Origin: a candidate division KSB1 bacterium
GTDB lineage: Bacteria; Zhuqueibacterota; Zhuqueibacteria; Residuimicrobiales; Krinioviventaceae
DNA length: 64,000 bases
Reading direction: 5' to 3'
Assembly: GCA_034521575.1 (NCBI GenBank)
Contig: JAXHMJ010000005.1
Span: 1,860,001 to 1,924,000 of the forward strand
The notes beneath the pieces are model-generated. The model ran no database searches and had not been told where the DNA came from. It saw nothing but the letters and a program-made list of their open reading frames with translations. Position numbers and translations under genes: made by a program. Positions 26,594 to 34,230 of this stretch are shown here, in pieces. Positions within the stretch are counted from its first letter, which is position 1; the number at the start of each line of letters is the position of its first letter.

Positions 26594-26748
26594 CTATTCA
26601 ATGAATGTCAAGTGTAAAGCGGGTTGATTGCATTCGTTTTCCGCAGCCTGCCCATGATATTTTTGCAGTCGTTCATAACGATCATGTGTACCCATGCAAA
26701 TGCAAATATAATTGCTATCCTGTTTAACAGACAGTGCCCGGTACAAAA
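26594..26748 (-). pseudogene. ParE/RelE-like toxin relic, copy 3 (3' part)
   Basis: The frame YRALSVKQDSNYICICMGTH, then DRYERLQKYHGQ, matches the C-terminal third of the toxins at 23349 and 24919 (YRALAVKRDSDFIWVWIGSH). No 5' part or antitoxin is found upstream, where a family A repeat begins. This is a truncated third copy. Confidence 0.65.
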
Positions 26749-26755
26749 GAAATGC

Positions 26756-26832
26756 AGGCCGACCCGCTTGGTCAGCCCAGAGGACTAAATCTATACACGA
26801 TTAAAGGGTTTCGGTTCACGAACCCACCCTAC
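26756..26832. repeat. Family A hairpin (copy 5) joined to family D repeat
   Basis: GGCCGACCCGCTTGGTCAGCC is a weakened family A stem. It runs into CTAAATCTATACACGATTAA and GGGTTTCGGTTCACGAACCC. The latter part recurs at 30432-30479. Confidence 0.65.
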
Positions 26833-26836
26833 AGCT

Positions 26837-27199
26837 TTATTCCTTTATATATCGCTTGATTCTGGCGATATCCTCATTTGCTTTATCCCCCTTGTAATAG
26901 ATCTCGATAAAATGCACATGATGAGTCCTTTTGTCAAACGAATATATCACACGCAGGCCGCTCCTGCTGCCTTTGCCTTTGAGTGCTTTGCAGGCAAATT
27001 TTTTAACCTTAAAGACCGATTCATCAGTCTGGAGGTCAGGAATTTGAAAAATACTCTGATTATCAATCCCCTGAATATGCCGCAGCTCGATAGCTGCTTT
27101 TTTCATCACCCTGAAATCCTCTGTCAGACTCGGAAACCTCTTTTTCAGCTTTTTAAACTCTTTTTTAAATGGTTCTGATTCACTGTATATCAGATTCAT
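26837..27199 (-). CDS. RelE-like toxin of a Panacea-type pair
   Basis: A 120-residue basic protein starting MNLIYSESEPFKKEFKKLKK. It ends with RSGLRVIYSFDKRTHHVHFIEIYYKGDKANED, the beta-strand pattern of RelE-family toxins with an elongated N-terminus. Its ATG overlaps the last 20 bases of the upstream HTH/DUF4065 gene. The toxin-after-antitoxin order and the overlap strongly support a toxin-antitoxin unit. No disruption is visible. Confidence 0.8.
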   Translation of the reverse strand: MNLIYSESEPFKKEFKKLKKRFPSLTEDFRVMKKAAIELRHIQGIDNQSIFQIPDLQTDESVFKVKKFACKALKGKGSRSGLRVIYSFDKRTHHVHFIEIYYKGDKANEDIARIKRYIKE

Positions 27200-27980
27200 A
27201 ATCTCTTACGGTTGTTTCGGACGTTCGGTAAAACACCGTTTCATAATCAAGTTCCTCTCCTTCTTTTGCTGTGATCCACGGAACATCCTGATGTGAATAG
27301 TGACTTAATTCCGAAGTATTTTTGCATCCCAGACGGTCCAGAACAAGGTCAATATGCTTGATTTCACAGGCCGTCAGCAAGCTCAAATCAGCAGACCGGT
27401 GCGGCAGATATTTGGTCTGTTCATATGTGAAAAAATTGCTTTTCACCTTTTCAAGGTCTCCCTGTTGTATCATCTGGTCTGTAATTTTTTCAAATTCAAC
27501 AGGCATCGGACCAAAGTAATTCTTGATATACCGGGCTCCGATCAGCTGGTCTTCGTATTTTTCATAATAATCAAAATCAATAAAATATAACAGCTTGTAA
27601 ATCACAGTTTGACCAACATGCGGTTCCGCGCCGCGTTTTTCCAGAATATAGAGCAGAACTTCTTTGAATTTTTCAACCCGGTTTTGCGGCACACTGATAC
27701 GGGTTCTCTGTACAGGCGCATTCTTTACGCTTTGATTAGGCTCTGCTTTTTCTTCTTCGACAACTACTTGATGCTTTGCCGACTCCCGTTCGGCCAGCAA
27801 ATCATTCAGACTCGATTCAAACAAGGCACTCAGTTTTTCAAGCTCACTGAGCGTCAGTTCGCGTTTACCGGCCTCGATTTGCCTATAGGTCTGACGCGTA
27901 CACCCCAGATAGCCGGCAATATACTCTTGGGTGTATTTGTTTTCCTCTCTTTGTGTTTTTATAAATTGATACACCGCCAT
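27180..27980 (-). CDS. XRE-type HTH + Panacea (DUF4065) antitoxin
   Basis: A protein of about 266 residues starting MAVYQFIKTQREENKYTQEY. A helix-turn-helix follows (YIAGYLGCTRQTYRQIEAGK, about 19-38), then a charged linker (85-100). The Panacea/DUF4065 domain contains VIYKLLYFIDFDYYEKY, and KNYFGPMPVEFEK and ends with the variable part. Panacea domains neutralise many unrelated toxins; here the partner is the RelE-like gene just downstream. The HTH points to autoregulation, and a strong promoter with a palindromic spacer is found upstream. AAGGT precedes the ATG at 27980, which I prefer to the longer frame. Confidence 0.85.
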   Translation of the reverse strand: MAVYQFIKTQREENKYTQEYIAGYLGCTRQTYRQIEAGKRELTLSELEKLSALFESSLNDLLAERESAKHQVVVEEEKAEPNQSVKNAPVQRTRISVPQNRVEKFKEVLLYILEKRGAEPHVGQTVIYKLLYFIDFDYYEKYEDQLIGARYIKNYFGPMPVEFEKITDQMIQQGDLEKVKSNFFTYEQTKYLPHRSADLSLLTACEIKHIDLVLDRLGCKNTSELSHYSHQDVPWITAKEGEELDYETVFYRTSETTVRDYESDIQ

Positions 27981-28016
27981 TTTCGTACCTTTTTTTTTCT
28001 CAACACAACTCATCCC

Positions 28017-28045
28017 AATATAATAATGTTCAAATTATTTGTCAA
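28017..28045 (-). promoter_or_regulatory. Sigma70-type promoter of the Panacea toxin-antitoxin operon
   Basis: TTGACA and TATATT are separated by 17 bases, about 37 bases upstream of the antitoxin ATG. The spacer contains CAAATAATTTG, two five-base arms around one base (28031-28041), a reasonable operator for the HTH antitoxin. Confidence 0.7.
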
Positions 28046-28204
28046 GTATTATGTAAATATTTTTTTACATATCCAGAATTCAGACAAACATTTTGTCCAG
28101 CAGACCATGGAATTTTTTCATTTTTCAGGAACACCTGCTAAAAGACACCTCAAAATATTGTTTCATGGCAAATTCATATTAAAACGGCTGTTAATCGATG
28201 TAAA

Positions 28205-28252
28205 TGCAGACCGCCCCAGTGGGTCGGCCCGCAGGACAAACCAAAGCCTCTG
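28205..28252. repeat. Family A hairpin repeat, copy 6
   Basis: GACCGCCCCAGTGGGTCGGCC is followed by CGCAGGACAAACC and TGAATCACACGCTTTCCGG. The tail also follows copy 3. Confidence 0.7.
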
Positions 28253-28442
28253 AATCACACGCTTTCCGGCAAAAAAAGCAAACACCTCATGCTCTGGTAA
28301 ATTGGCTCGGGTTACAAAATTTTATTTCGCAGCCCACCGCTCTGGCGCCCAAATTTCATTTGCAACCCCCTTCTCCGGAGCTGAGTCAAATATTTAGAAA
28401 ACAACAAGAGACTCGTAACAATAATAGTGAGCGAACCCTTTC

Positions 28443-28565
28443 CTCCGAGCTAAAGCCCGAAGCTATGATAAAATTCAGACCGACCGTTTCATAGCCGCGC
28501 GCTTTAGCGCGTATATCCGAATATTCCCCAATCCCCCTCGAGGGGACGTTAGCCCCCGGTCATGA
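28443..28565. repeat. Family C repeat, copy 3 (complete)
   Basis: Here both halves are joined: CGAGCTAAAGCCCGAAGCTA, the CGCGCTTTAGCGCG hairpin, a CCCCCTCGAGGGG hairpin, and TTAGCCCCCGGTCATGA. This is the best reference copy for the family. Confidence 0.75.
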
Positions 28566-28611
28566 AAGAATACTGAACAGCTCGTATGTTGCGCTGGCGC
28601 GGCAACCGTTC

Positions 28612-28722
28612 GCCGCCCCCGCTGAACCGCAGCATCACGATACACAAACAGACCGGCTCCCCGCCTACCGTTCCGCCGGTCTCCGACGGAATGCAGCACG
28701 GACGCTCTGCGTCCCGGGAAAG
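28612..28722. repeat. Family B repeat, copy 2
   Basis: It runs from GCCGCCCCCGCTGAACCGCA through TTCCGCCGG..CGGAATGCAG to CTCTGCGTCCCGGGAA. Similar to copies at 23206 and 30511. Confidence 0.75.
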
Positions 28723-28753
28723 CTAAAAAAGGATAAAGCTGTTGCAGGTTTTT

Positions 28754-29152
28754 TTAATTCTGAATAAAATTTTTAATAAAAAAAGTAAAATCTTTCATAT
28801 CTTGAAAATATTTTTCTACTTCCGCTTGTTCAAATTCAATATATGCATCGTAATCCCCGGTACGGCGAATATCATACGCTTCCCGTACGATTCTACCATA
28901 TTTGACATCAATTTTTCCAGAACGAATAAATTCTTTATTAAACCATCCAATTAATTGTAAATGCTTTGAGCTTTCGAACCCATATTTTAATCCGAGAGCC
29001 AGTAATGAATAAAAAATGCCGTAATATATTCTATTTACGGCAGTATTCAGTTTGCTATTCTCTATCAGAAAATCGACTGTTTCCACTGTTTCCAGTGCCT
29101 GCATGATACGGTATTGTATCAGCTGTTTTCTGTCTTTCTGATCCAGTGTCAT
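28754..29152 (-). CDS. HEPN-domain protein of an MNT/HEPN pair
   Basis: A 132-residue helical protein starting MTLDQKDRKQLIQYRIMQAL. NRIYYGIFYSLLALGLKYGF is typical of minimal HEPN domains, and YDIRRTGDYDAYIEFEQ of their C-terminal part. HEPN proteins in such pairs are RNases or substrates of the paired nucleotidyltransferase, which attaches nucleotides to silence them. The ATG overlaps the stop of the nucleotidyltransferase (ATGA). No stop or frameshift is visible, in contrast to the two decayed pairs of a related system nearby. Confidence 0.82.
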   Translation of the reverse strand: MTLDQKDRKQLIQYRIMQALETVETVDFLIENSKLNTAVNRIYYGIFYSLLALGLKYGFESSKHLQLIGWFNKEFIRSGKIDVKYGRIVREAYDIRRTGDYDAYIEFEQAEVEKYFQDMKDFTFFIKNFIQN

Positions 29153-29472
29153 ACGTAATGTCCGTTTCGAATGGCGTTCTGAAAAACAGGCTGCTTTCCA
29201 CGTGGTTTTTGCAACTCTGTTTCAGATAAAATATGTGTATCCAGAATAATCTCATATTTCAGTTCAATATCATAGCAATAATCCGATATCCTTTTTTTTA
29301 ACTTCCAATCCGGCACATGCTTTACCACAATTAAAATATCATAATCTGATCCCGGCATAGCTTTGTATTGCTGTGAACCGAATAACACGACATCCTTTAT
29401 ACAATTCCCAAGGTGCTGTTTGAGATAATGTTTTAACTCTTTTATTATTTGAATTCTGTCTGTCATAATCAT
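29149..29472 (-). CDS. MNT-type nucleotidyltransferase, partner of HEPN protein
   Basis: About 107 residues, with VVLFGSQQYKAMPGSDYDIL. This is the GS-x(10-11)-D-x-D nucleotidyltransferase motif with both aspartates (SDYD), followed by a third acidic strand in YEIILDTHIL. Minimal nucleotidyltransferases act as antitoxins that modify the HEPN toxin. It lies upstream of the HEPN gene and overlaps it by four bases. ATG codons at 29472 and 29466 are both possible. Confidence 0.82.
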   Translation of the reverse strand: MIMTDRIQIIKELKHYLKQHLGNCIKDVVLFGSQQYKAMPGSDYDILIVVKHVPDWKLKKRISDYCYDIELKYEIILDTHILSETELQKPRGKQPVFQNAIRNGHYV

Positions 29473-29535
29473 ACTCTATTTGCTCTCTTAAACATAATCA
29501 ATCATTAAATCGTATGCAAGAAGAATGTTTGAGGT

Positions 29536-29745
29536 TCAATCTGCAAAGCATCCATCGCGTTTGAGTTCCTCTATAACCCGGCTATGAGGGATGGGTTCTT
29601 CTTCACGCCGCTCTGCTAGTGCAGTCAAATCATGAATATCTTCCACCGGCTGCTCGTATTCCTCAATAGAAAGGATCACAGCCCGCTTTTTGCCCTGCTG
29701 GTCCACAATAAATTCCGGATTTATATTTTTCGGCACCTTTATCAT
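29536..29745 (-). CDS. Phd/YefM-type antitoxin, orphan copy 2
   Basis: About 69 residues starting MIKVPKNINPEFIVDQQGKK. It is nearly identical to the copies at 23883 and 25900 but with EEYEQP for EEYEQL. The C-terminal part (RREEEPIPHSRVIEELKRDG) is intact. The toxin that should follow is cut at the same base as in the copy at 23883, so these two are products of one duplication. The start has a weak ribosome site. Confidence 0.7.
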   Translation of the reverse strand: MIKVPKNINPEFIVDQQGKKRAVILSIEEYEQPVEDIHDLTALAERREEEPIPHSRVIEELKRDGCFAD

Positions 29746-29920
29746 GACCACCTTAAAAAAATATGAAATTCCTGAAATAAAGAAAAGAATTTCTTTCGTA
29801 TTCAGCGGTTTTTCAAATTTTCGGCAATACTGGACGCGTATTGCCGTAAATTGCGTCTGAAATGAGATTTTCATTCCCTGCTGGCAGATTACCTCATTCC
29901 TCAGCCATCCAGGACAGATA

Positions 29921-29986
29921 TGTTACCCACTTCTCATTCCGCCAGTCCTCTTGCGGAATGCGGCCCGGACACTCTGTATCCCGACA
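29921..29986. repeat. Family B repeat, partial copy
   Basis: TTCCGCCAGTCCTCTTGCGGAA is followed by TGCGGCCCGGAC and CTCTGTATCCCGA. Only the 3' two thirds of the unit is present. Confidence 0.65.
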
Positions 29987-30184
29987 CATCTGACAACCAA
30001 TATTTTCATTAAAATGACAGGTTCCCCATTAAAACACCCACCGATTTGTGCCGGATGAGAGGCGTATTGGGCGTGTTATTTAAATAGAATATGCGGTTTT
30101 TTTCTTTTGTAGCAGTTTTTATGGTATTCAGTGGATTTTTAACTTTGCAGAAATAGACTCAAACTCTTTTCTTAAAATTAACAA
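29987..30184. other. Non-coding stretch without recognised features
   Basis: About 200 bases of AT-rich sequence between a family B piece and the second MNT/HEPN relic. I see no gene or structured repeat here. Confidence 0.5.
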
Positions 30185-30415
30185 TACTCTGGATCATTCT
30201 GCTCAAGCCATGTTTTAATATCATCATATAATTTTCGGGACGTCTGGATGAGTTCATTTACCTCTGTCTCAGAGATCAGACCGGCTGTATCATAATCGCT
30301 CTTATTTCTCTTGTAAAGATTTCGAATTCATGTGACCTCCCGATTACAAACATGTTTTCCCCGGCGAGTAACGAACGAAGGAAATGATTTTTATTTTTCA
30401 GCTGTTGCAGTCAGT
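30185..30415 (-). pseudogene. MNT/HEPN relic, copy 2
   Basis: About 225 bases are over 90 percent the same as 26283-26510 by eye. They contain the nucleotidyltransferase end (HFLRSLLAGENMFVIG), the old HEPN start and the HEPN tail (YKRNKSDYDTAGLISETEVN to WLEQNDPEYC). Even less of the nucleotidyltransferase remains than in copy 1. Confidence 0.6.
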
Positions 30416-30480
30416 AAGGTGGGTTCGTATCCTAAATCTATACACGATTAAAGGGTTTCGGCTCACGAAGCCACCCTACT
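30416..30480. repeat. Family D repeat, copy 2
   Basis: AAGGTGGGTTCGTAT and CACGAAGCCACCCT form inverted ends around CTAAATCTATACACGATTAA. The middle part is identical to 26785-26804. Confidence 0.65.
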
Positions 30481-30510
30481 ACTGTGTTTCGCGCGCCCTC
30501 TGCAGCAACC

Positions 30511-30620
30511 ACCCGCCGCCGCTGAACCGCAGCACAATACAGATACAGACCGGCCCCCCGCTTCTCGTTCCGCCGGGGGACCGGCGGAATGCAGCCCGGA
30601 CGCTCTGCGTTCCGGGACTT
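30511..30620. repeat. Family B repeat, copy 3
   Basis: It runs from GCCGCCGCTGAACCGCAGCA through TTCCGCCGG..CCGGCGGAA to CTCTGCGTTCCGGGA. Close to the copy at 23206. Confidence 0.75.
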
Positions 30621-30657
30621 TCAAAATCGGGATTTTGATCAAGAAACCGTACATACC

Positions 30658-30701
30658 AACCTACCAATGGCACTTTGAATATAAAGTGCCATTGGTAGGT
30701 T
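30658..30701. repeat. Perfect 19-bp stem, 6-base loop hairpin
   Basis: AACCTACCAATGGCACTTT pairs perfectly with AAAGTGCCATTGGTAGGTT around GAATAT. It lies about 240 bases downstream of hsdR. No T-run follows in either direction, so a simple intrinsic terminator is unlikely. Confidence 0.75.
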
Positions 30702-30943
30702 CCGGTATACCGACACGGGTGAACCACAGCAGCCAAACAATGGTTTTGTTAAAACGGCAGACACAACCGGAAACCGGTGTGCGGTTTTGACGAGAAAGGG
30801 TGCGAAAATCTGCTCAAATTTGATGCAATCGTTTGACAACACCCCGCAGCATACTTTTTGTCTCTGTTGTGACTCTGGCTGTAACCCTATTGAGGCACAC
30901 CTACCAGAACTCTTGTGTTGTTGCAGCATTTGCAACGACCCCT
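30702..30943. other. Intergenic stretch downstream of hsdR
   Basis: About 240 bases with no gene of recognisable type. Open frames exist but look random in composition. Confidence 0.5.
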
Positions 30944-33900
30944 TTACGCTGCAGTCTGTTCATAAAACGGCGACGGCAGCGTTTCATAAACCCGCCGCAC
31001 ATGAATAAAAACCTCATTGGCTTTAGATGTCACATCCTGTTCGGTGTACCCTCCCACAGGCAATCCGGTTTTTTCACTCCACAGAAAATCGCGTATGGCA
31101 ACCTGGACCGCATCGCGTGTGGATTCTTTGTCAGTCCAGTGATCCACTCGCAATTGTTCTTTTTTCAGCGTCTCCAGCAATTGTTTGGAAACGCCTTTAA
31201 TGCGTTCAATATCCCTGGGTGAAAGATCCGGTTTTTTCAATAAATCAAACACGGCCAACTGTTCCTCCGTCAAGCCTTCTCGCGCAGCGCGGCTTTGCTC
31301 CTGATCCATCTCCTCAACAAACTTTAATAATTCCTCAAAGGTTTGTTCAATTGTGGCGCGGTCTTTTTCACGATTATAAGCGGCCACAATGTCTTCGTAA
31401 TGACGCTGAAAATCAGTGCGCATGGGATTTTGCTGCAATAACCGTTCAAGCCGCTGTTCAACAGCGGTTTTCAAATTTTTCACGGTTGTGTGCTGCGCAT
31501 GATGGCGTTCAAATTCCTGACGCAATCGCTCAAAATCAATTTGACTGATATCATAAGGACCGCATTCATCCGTAATGCCAGTTTTTTCCATCTCAATGGC
31601 CTCATCCACAACCGTGTGCAGCGAACGCAGGATATCGGTGATATCGGCCTGATAGCTGTCTTTCTGCAGACATTTATAAATAAAACTGATCGCTTGATAA
31701 TCGATCCGATATTCGTTCACGCTTTTGATCGTCAAACAGGCTTTGAATTTGGTAAATACAGCGCGGCACAGCACTTCAAAACGTTTGCGGGTTTCGTCGT
31801 TTTCATTGGCAGCCTCCTTGGCATCCCGAATCGCAGCGTTGCGCTCAAAACTGGACTCTGATGACATCGCTTGCAAAGAGGCGCCGCCTGCACTCAGGAA
31901 TTCCCGAACCAGTTGGATGCTCTCCACCAGATCATCCAACAGCTTTTTATTAGGAGCGGCAGGTTGTTGTTTGCTTGACTCTTCACGTCCCTGATCACCC
32001 GTGCCGCTAAACGTCGCCAGGGCTTGACGCAGGTTTCGCAGGATTCCGCAATAATCGACAATCATGCCGTTGTTTTTACCTTTATTCACCCGGTTGGCTC
32101 GGGCAATCGCCTGCATCAGAGTATGCGCTTTCAGCGGCTTGTCCAGATACAGTGTCGATAAACAAGGCACATCAAAGCCGGTCAGCCACATGGCGCAGAC
32201 AATGGCGATTCGAAACGGATGTTCTTCCTGTTTGAATGCATCATCCAAAGCCATGCGCTGCATATTGCTGAATTGCGGTTTTTGCCGCATTTCCGGCGTT
32301 AAATCAATTCCATCTTTGATCAGTTTGCGATGCGGCAGGATATTCAGATCCCATTTTTCAAATTTTTCGACTTCGCCCTGTTCTTCACTGACCACCACAG
32401 CCATTCGGGCTTGCCGCATCCAGTCAATGTGACGCTGGCGCATTTGCTCCTCCTGGTCATCATTGGCCTCACCAATATCGGCTTCCAGGCGGGAAATCCG
32501 TTGCTGCCAGTATATTTCAATGAGATCATACATGCGTACACAGGTGATCTTGTCGATGCACACCAGCATGGCTTTGCCGTTCTCTCCGGCTACAGAATAG
32601 TGTTCCACAAAATCTCGGGCCACCTGATCCAGACGTTTTTGTGCGGTAACGATATGATAATCGCGTCGCAGCTCCTGCTCCAATCTCTGCTGCACATCGA
32701 CATCCTGGATCTCCAGTTCTTCCAGCTTTTCTGCAATGCGTTCATTCAAATCACCAATAGCCACCCCCAGTTTATCACCCCGAGCGTCATAGTACAAGGG
32801 AACGGTTGCCTTGTCTTCAACCGCGCGCTGAAAATCATAGGTGGAAATATAATCTCCAAACACCTGTTTGGTGATTTGATCGTTTTTGAACAACGGCGTG
32901 CCGGTAAAACCGATATAACTGGCATTGGGCAAGGCGTTGCGCATATTCAATGCCAGCGTGCCATACTGGGTGCGATGCGCTTCATCCGTAATCACGATAA
33001 TGTCATCCCGCTCGGTATAGGGCTGATGCGGTTTCACCTCCGGACTGAATTTCTGGATCAGGGAAAAAATATGCGACTTGTGCTGTGAGAGCAGTTCTTC
33101 AAGATTCTCACAACTGGTGGCGCGGCAGGGATTGCGGTCGTTGTTGACCACCCCGCACCCGGCAAAGGTTTTGTATATTTGCGTATCCAGATCCTGACGG
33201 TCGGTTAGAATGAGAAATGTAAAATTACCACCCAGTTTGCGGTGAATTTTACGCGAGAAAAACACCATGGAATAGCTCTTGCCTGCGCCCTGAGTGTGCC
33301 AAAACACACCCAATTTGCCGTCTCGCTTTTTTCGTTCGATAACGGAATCTACAGCCCGATTCACGCCCAAAAATTGATGATTGCGCGCCAGGATTTTTTT
33401 GGTATCACCTGTAGAATCATCGAATACAATGAAATTTTCCAGCAAATCAATAAAATTATGTTTCTCGCAGACCCCCTTGAGCAATGTCTCCATATCCACA
33501 GCCCCCGCTTCATCTTCATGCAGGCGCTTCCATTCAAAAAAATGTTCAAATCGACTGGACATTGATCCCATTTTGGCATCAATGCCGTTAGCCAGCACCA
33601 CAAAGGCATTGTGATGAAACAGGTGCGGAATGCTTGTCAGATAGTCTTTGAAATTTTTCTCATAGGCAGCTCGGATATCCTTGCTCAGATTTTTCAGTTC
33701 CATGAACAACAACGGCAATCCATTGACAAATCCAACAATATCAGCACGACGATGGTACAAATCACCCTGCACCCAGAGCTCACGCACGCACAGAAAATGA
33801 TTATTCAAGGGATGTTCAAAATCAATCAAACGCAACCGTTGTCGCCGCCGTTTTCCATTTTCATCTCTAAACGTGACAGTCAACCCCTTTCGCAAAAGCT

Positions 33901-34192
33901 CGTATTTTTCCCGATTGACGGCGATCAAAGACTGCATGGACGAGGTACTGACAATCTGACGCACCGCATCGTCATAAACATTTTCCGGCAAAGCCGGATT
34001 CAGTTCAATGAGTTTTTGACGCAGGTAACGGGTCAACACCACGTCACGATCGGATGCACGGCCAAGCAGACTATCCGGACCAAAATCCTCCCGATTGTAA
34101 GCGTACACCGAGTCCCATTTCAGCTCATTTTTTAGATATTCAGCCGTGGTTCGCTGGACGAGGTTGTCTTCCGTGTAATCTGAGGGTGTCAT
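30944..34192 (-). CDS. hsdR: Type I restriction enzyme, R (motor/nuclease) subunit
   Basis: A full-length 1082-residue HsdR. The nuclease domain has Asp151 in RADIVGFVNG and ELK at 165-167. The superfamily 2 motor has Walker A THTQGAGKS-like WHTQGAGKSYS at about 299-308, DEAH at 403-406, GFTGTPL at about 428-434, and QAIARANRVNKG as motif VI. A helical C-terminal region that binds the methylase follows (after about 750). It translocates and cuts unmodified DNA. It is the last gene of the defence operon, separated from hsdS and hsdM by three inserted genes, with 38 bases to the upstream protease gene. No disruption is visible. Confidence 0.95.
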   Translation of the reverse strand: MTPSDYTEDNLVQRTTAEYLKNELKWDSVYAYNREDFGPDSLLGRASDRDVVLTRYLRQKLIELNPALPENVYDDAVRQIVSTSSMQSLIAVNREKYELLRKGLTVTFRDENGKRRRQRLRLIDFEHPLNNHFLCVRELWVQGDLYHRRADIVGFVNGLPLLFMELKNLSKDIRAAYEKNFKDYLTSIPHLFHHNAFVVLANGIDAKMGSMSSRFEHFFEWKRLHEDEAGAVDMETLLKGVCEKHNFIDLLENFIVFDDSTGDTKKILARNHQFLGVNRAVDSVIERKKRDGKLGVFWHTQGAGKSYSMVFFSRKIHRKLGGNFTFLILTDRQDLDTQIYKTFAGCGVVNNDRNPCRATSCENLEELLSQHKSHIFSLIQKFSPEVKPHQPYTERDDIIVITDEAHRTQYGTLALNMRNALPNASYIGFTGTPLFKNDQITKQVFGDYISTYDFQRAVEDKATVPLYYDARGDKLGVAIGDLNERIAEKLEELEIQDVDVQQRLEQELRRDYHIVTAQKRLDQVARDFVEHYSVAGENGKAMLVCIDKITCVRMYDLIEIYWQQRISRLEADIGEANDDQEEQMRQRHIDWMRQARMAVVVSEEQGEVEKFEKWDLNILPHRKLIKDGIDLTPEMRQKPQFSNMQRMALDDAFKQEEHPFRIAIVCAMWLTGFDVPCLSTLYLDKPLKAHTLMQAIARANRVNKGKNNGMIVDYCGILRNLRQALATFSGTGDQGREESSKQQPAAPNKKLLDDLVESIQLVREFLSAGGASLQAMSSESSFERNAAIRDAKEAANENDETRKRFEVLCRAVFTKFKACLTIKSVNEYRIDYQAISFIYKCLQKDSYQADITDILRSLHTVVDEAIEMEKTGITDECGPYDISQIDFERLRQEFERHHAQHTTVKNLKTAVEQRLERLLQQNPMRTDFQRHYEDIVAAYNREKDRATIEQTFEELLKFVEEMDQEQSRAAREGLTEEQLAVFDLLKKPDLSPRDIERIKGVSKQLLETLKKEQLRVDHWTDKESTRDAVQVAIRDFLWSEKTGLPVGGYTEQDVTSKANEVFIHVRRVYETLPSPFYEQTAA

Positions 34193-34230
34193 AAATTGCT
34201 TTCGTGTGCTCTATTGTAGATCATTTTTTT

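Larger units (their letters stand above)
28253..28753. other. Gene-free repeat-rich stretch
   Basis: No gene is supported. It contains a complete family C unit (28443-28565) directly followed by a complete family B unit (28612-28722), the same order as at 23098-23312. The first 180 bases show nothing recognisable. Confidence 0.6.

Noticed and set aside
30639-30720. Retron or diversity-generating element based on the long hairpin
   Set aside because: No reverse transcriptase gene or template/variable repeat pair is present in the window.
30639-30935. A 98-codon minus-strand frame after hsdR
   Set aside because: Cys/Ser-rich random-looking sequence that runs through the 19-bp hairpin; no ribosome site.
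22478-30943. Integron cassette array
   Set aside because: One-orientation toxin-antitoxin units resemble cassettes, but I find no attC-type sites (RYYYAAC/GTTRRRY ends) and no integrase in the window.
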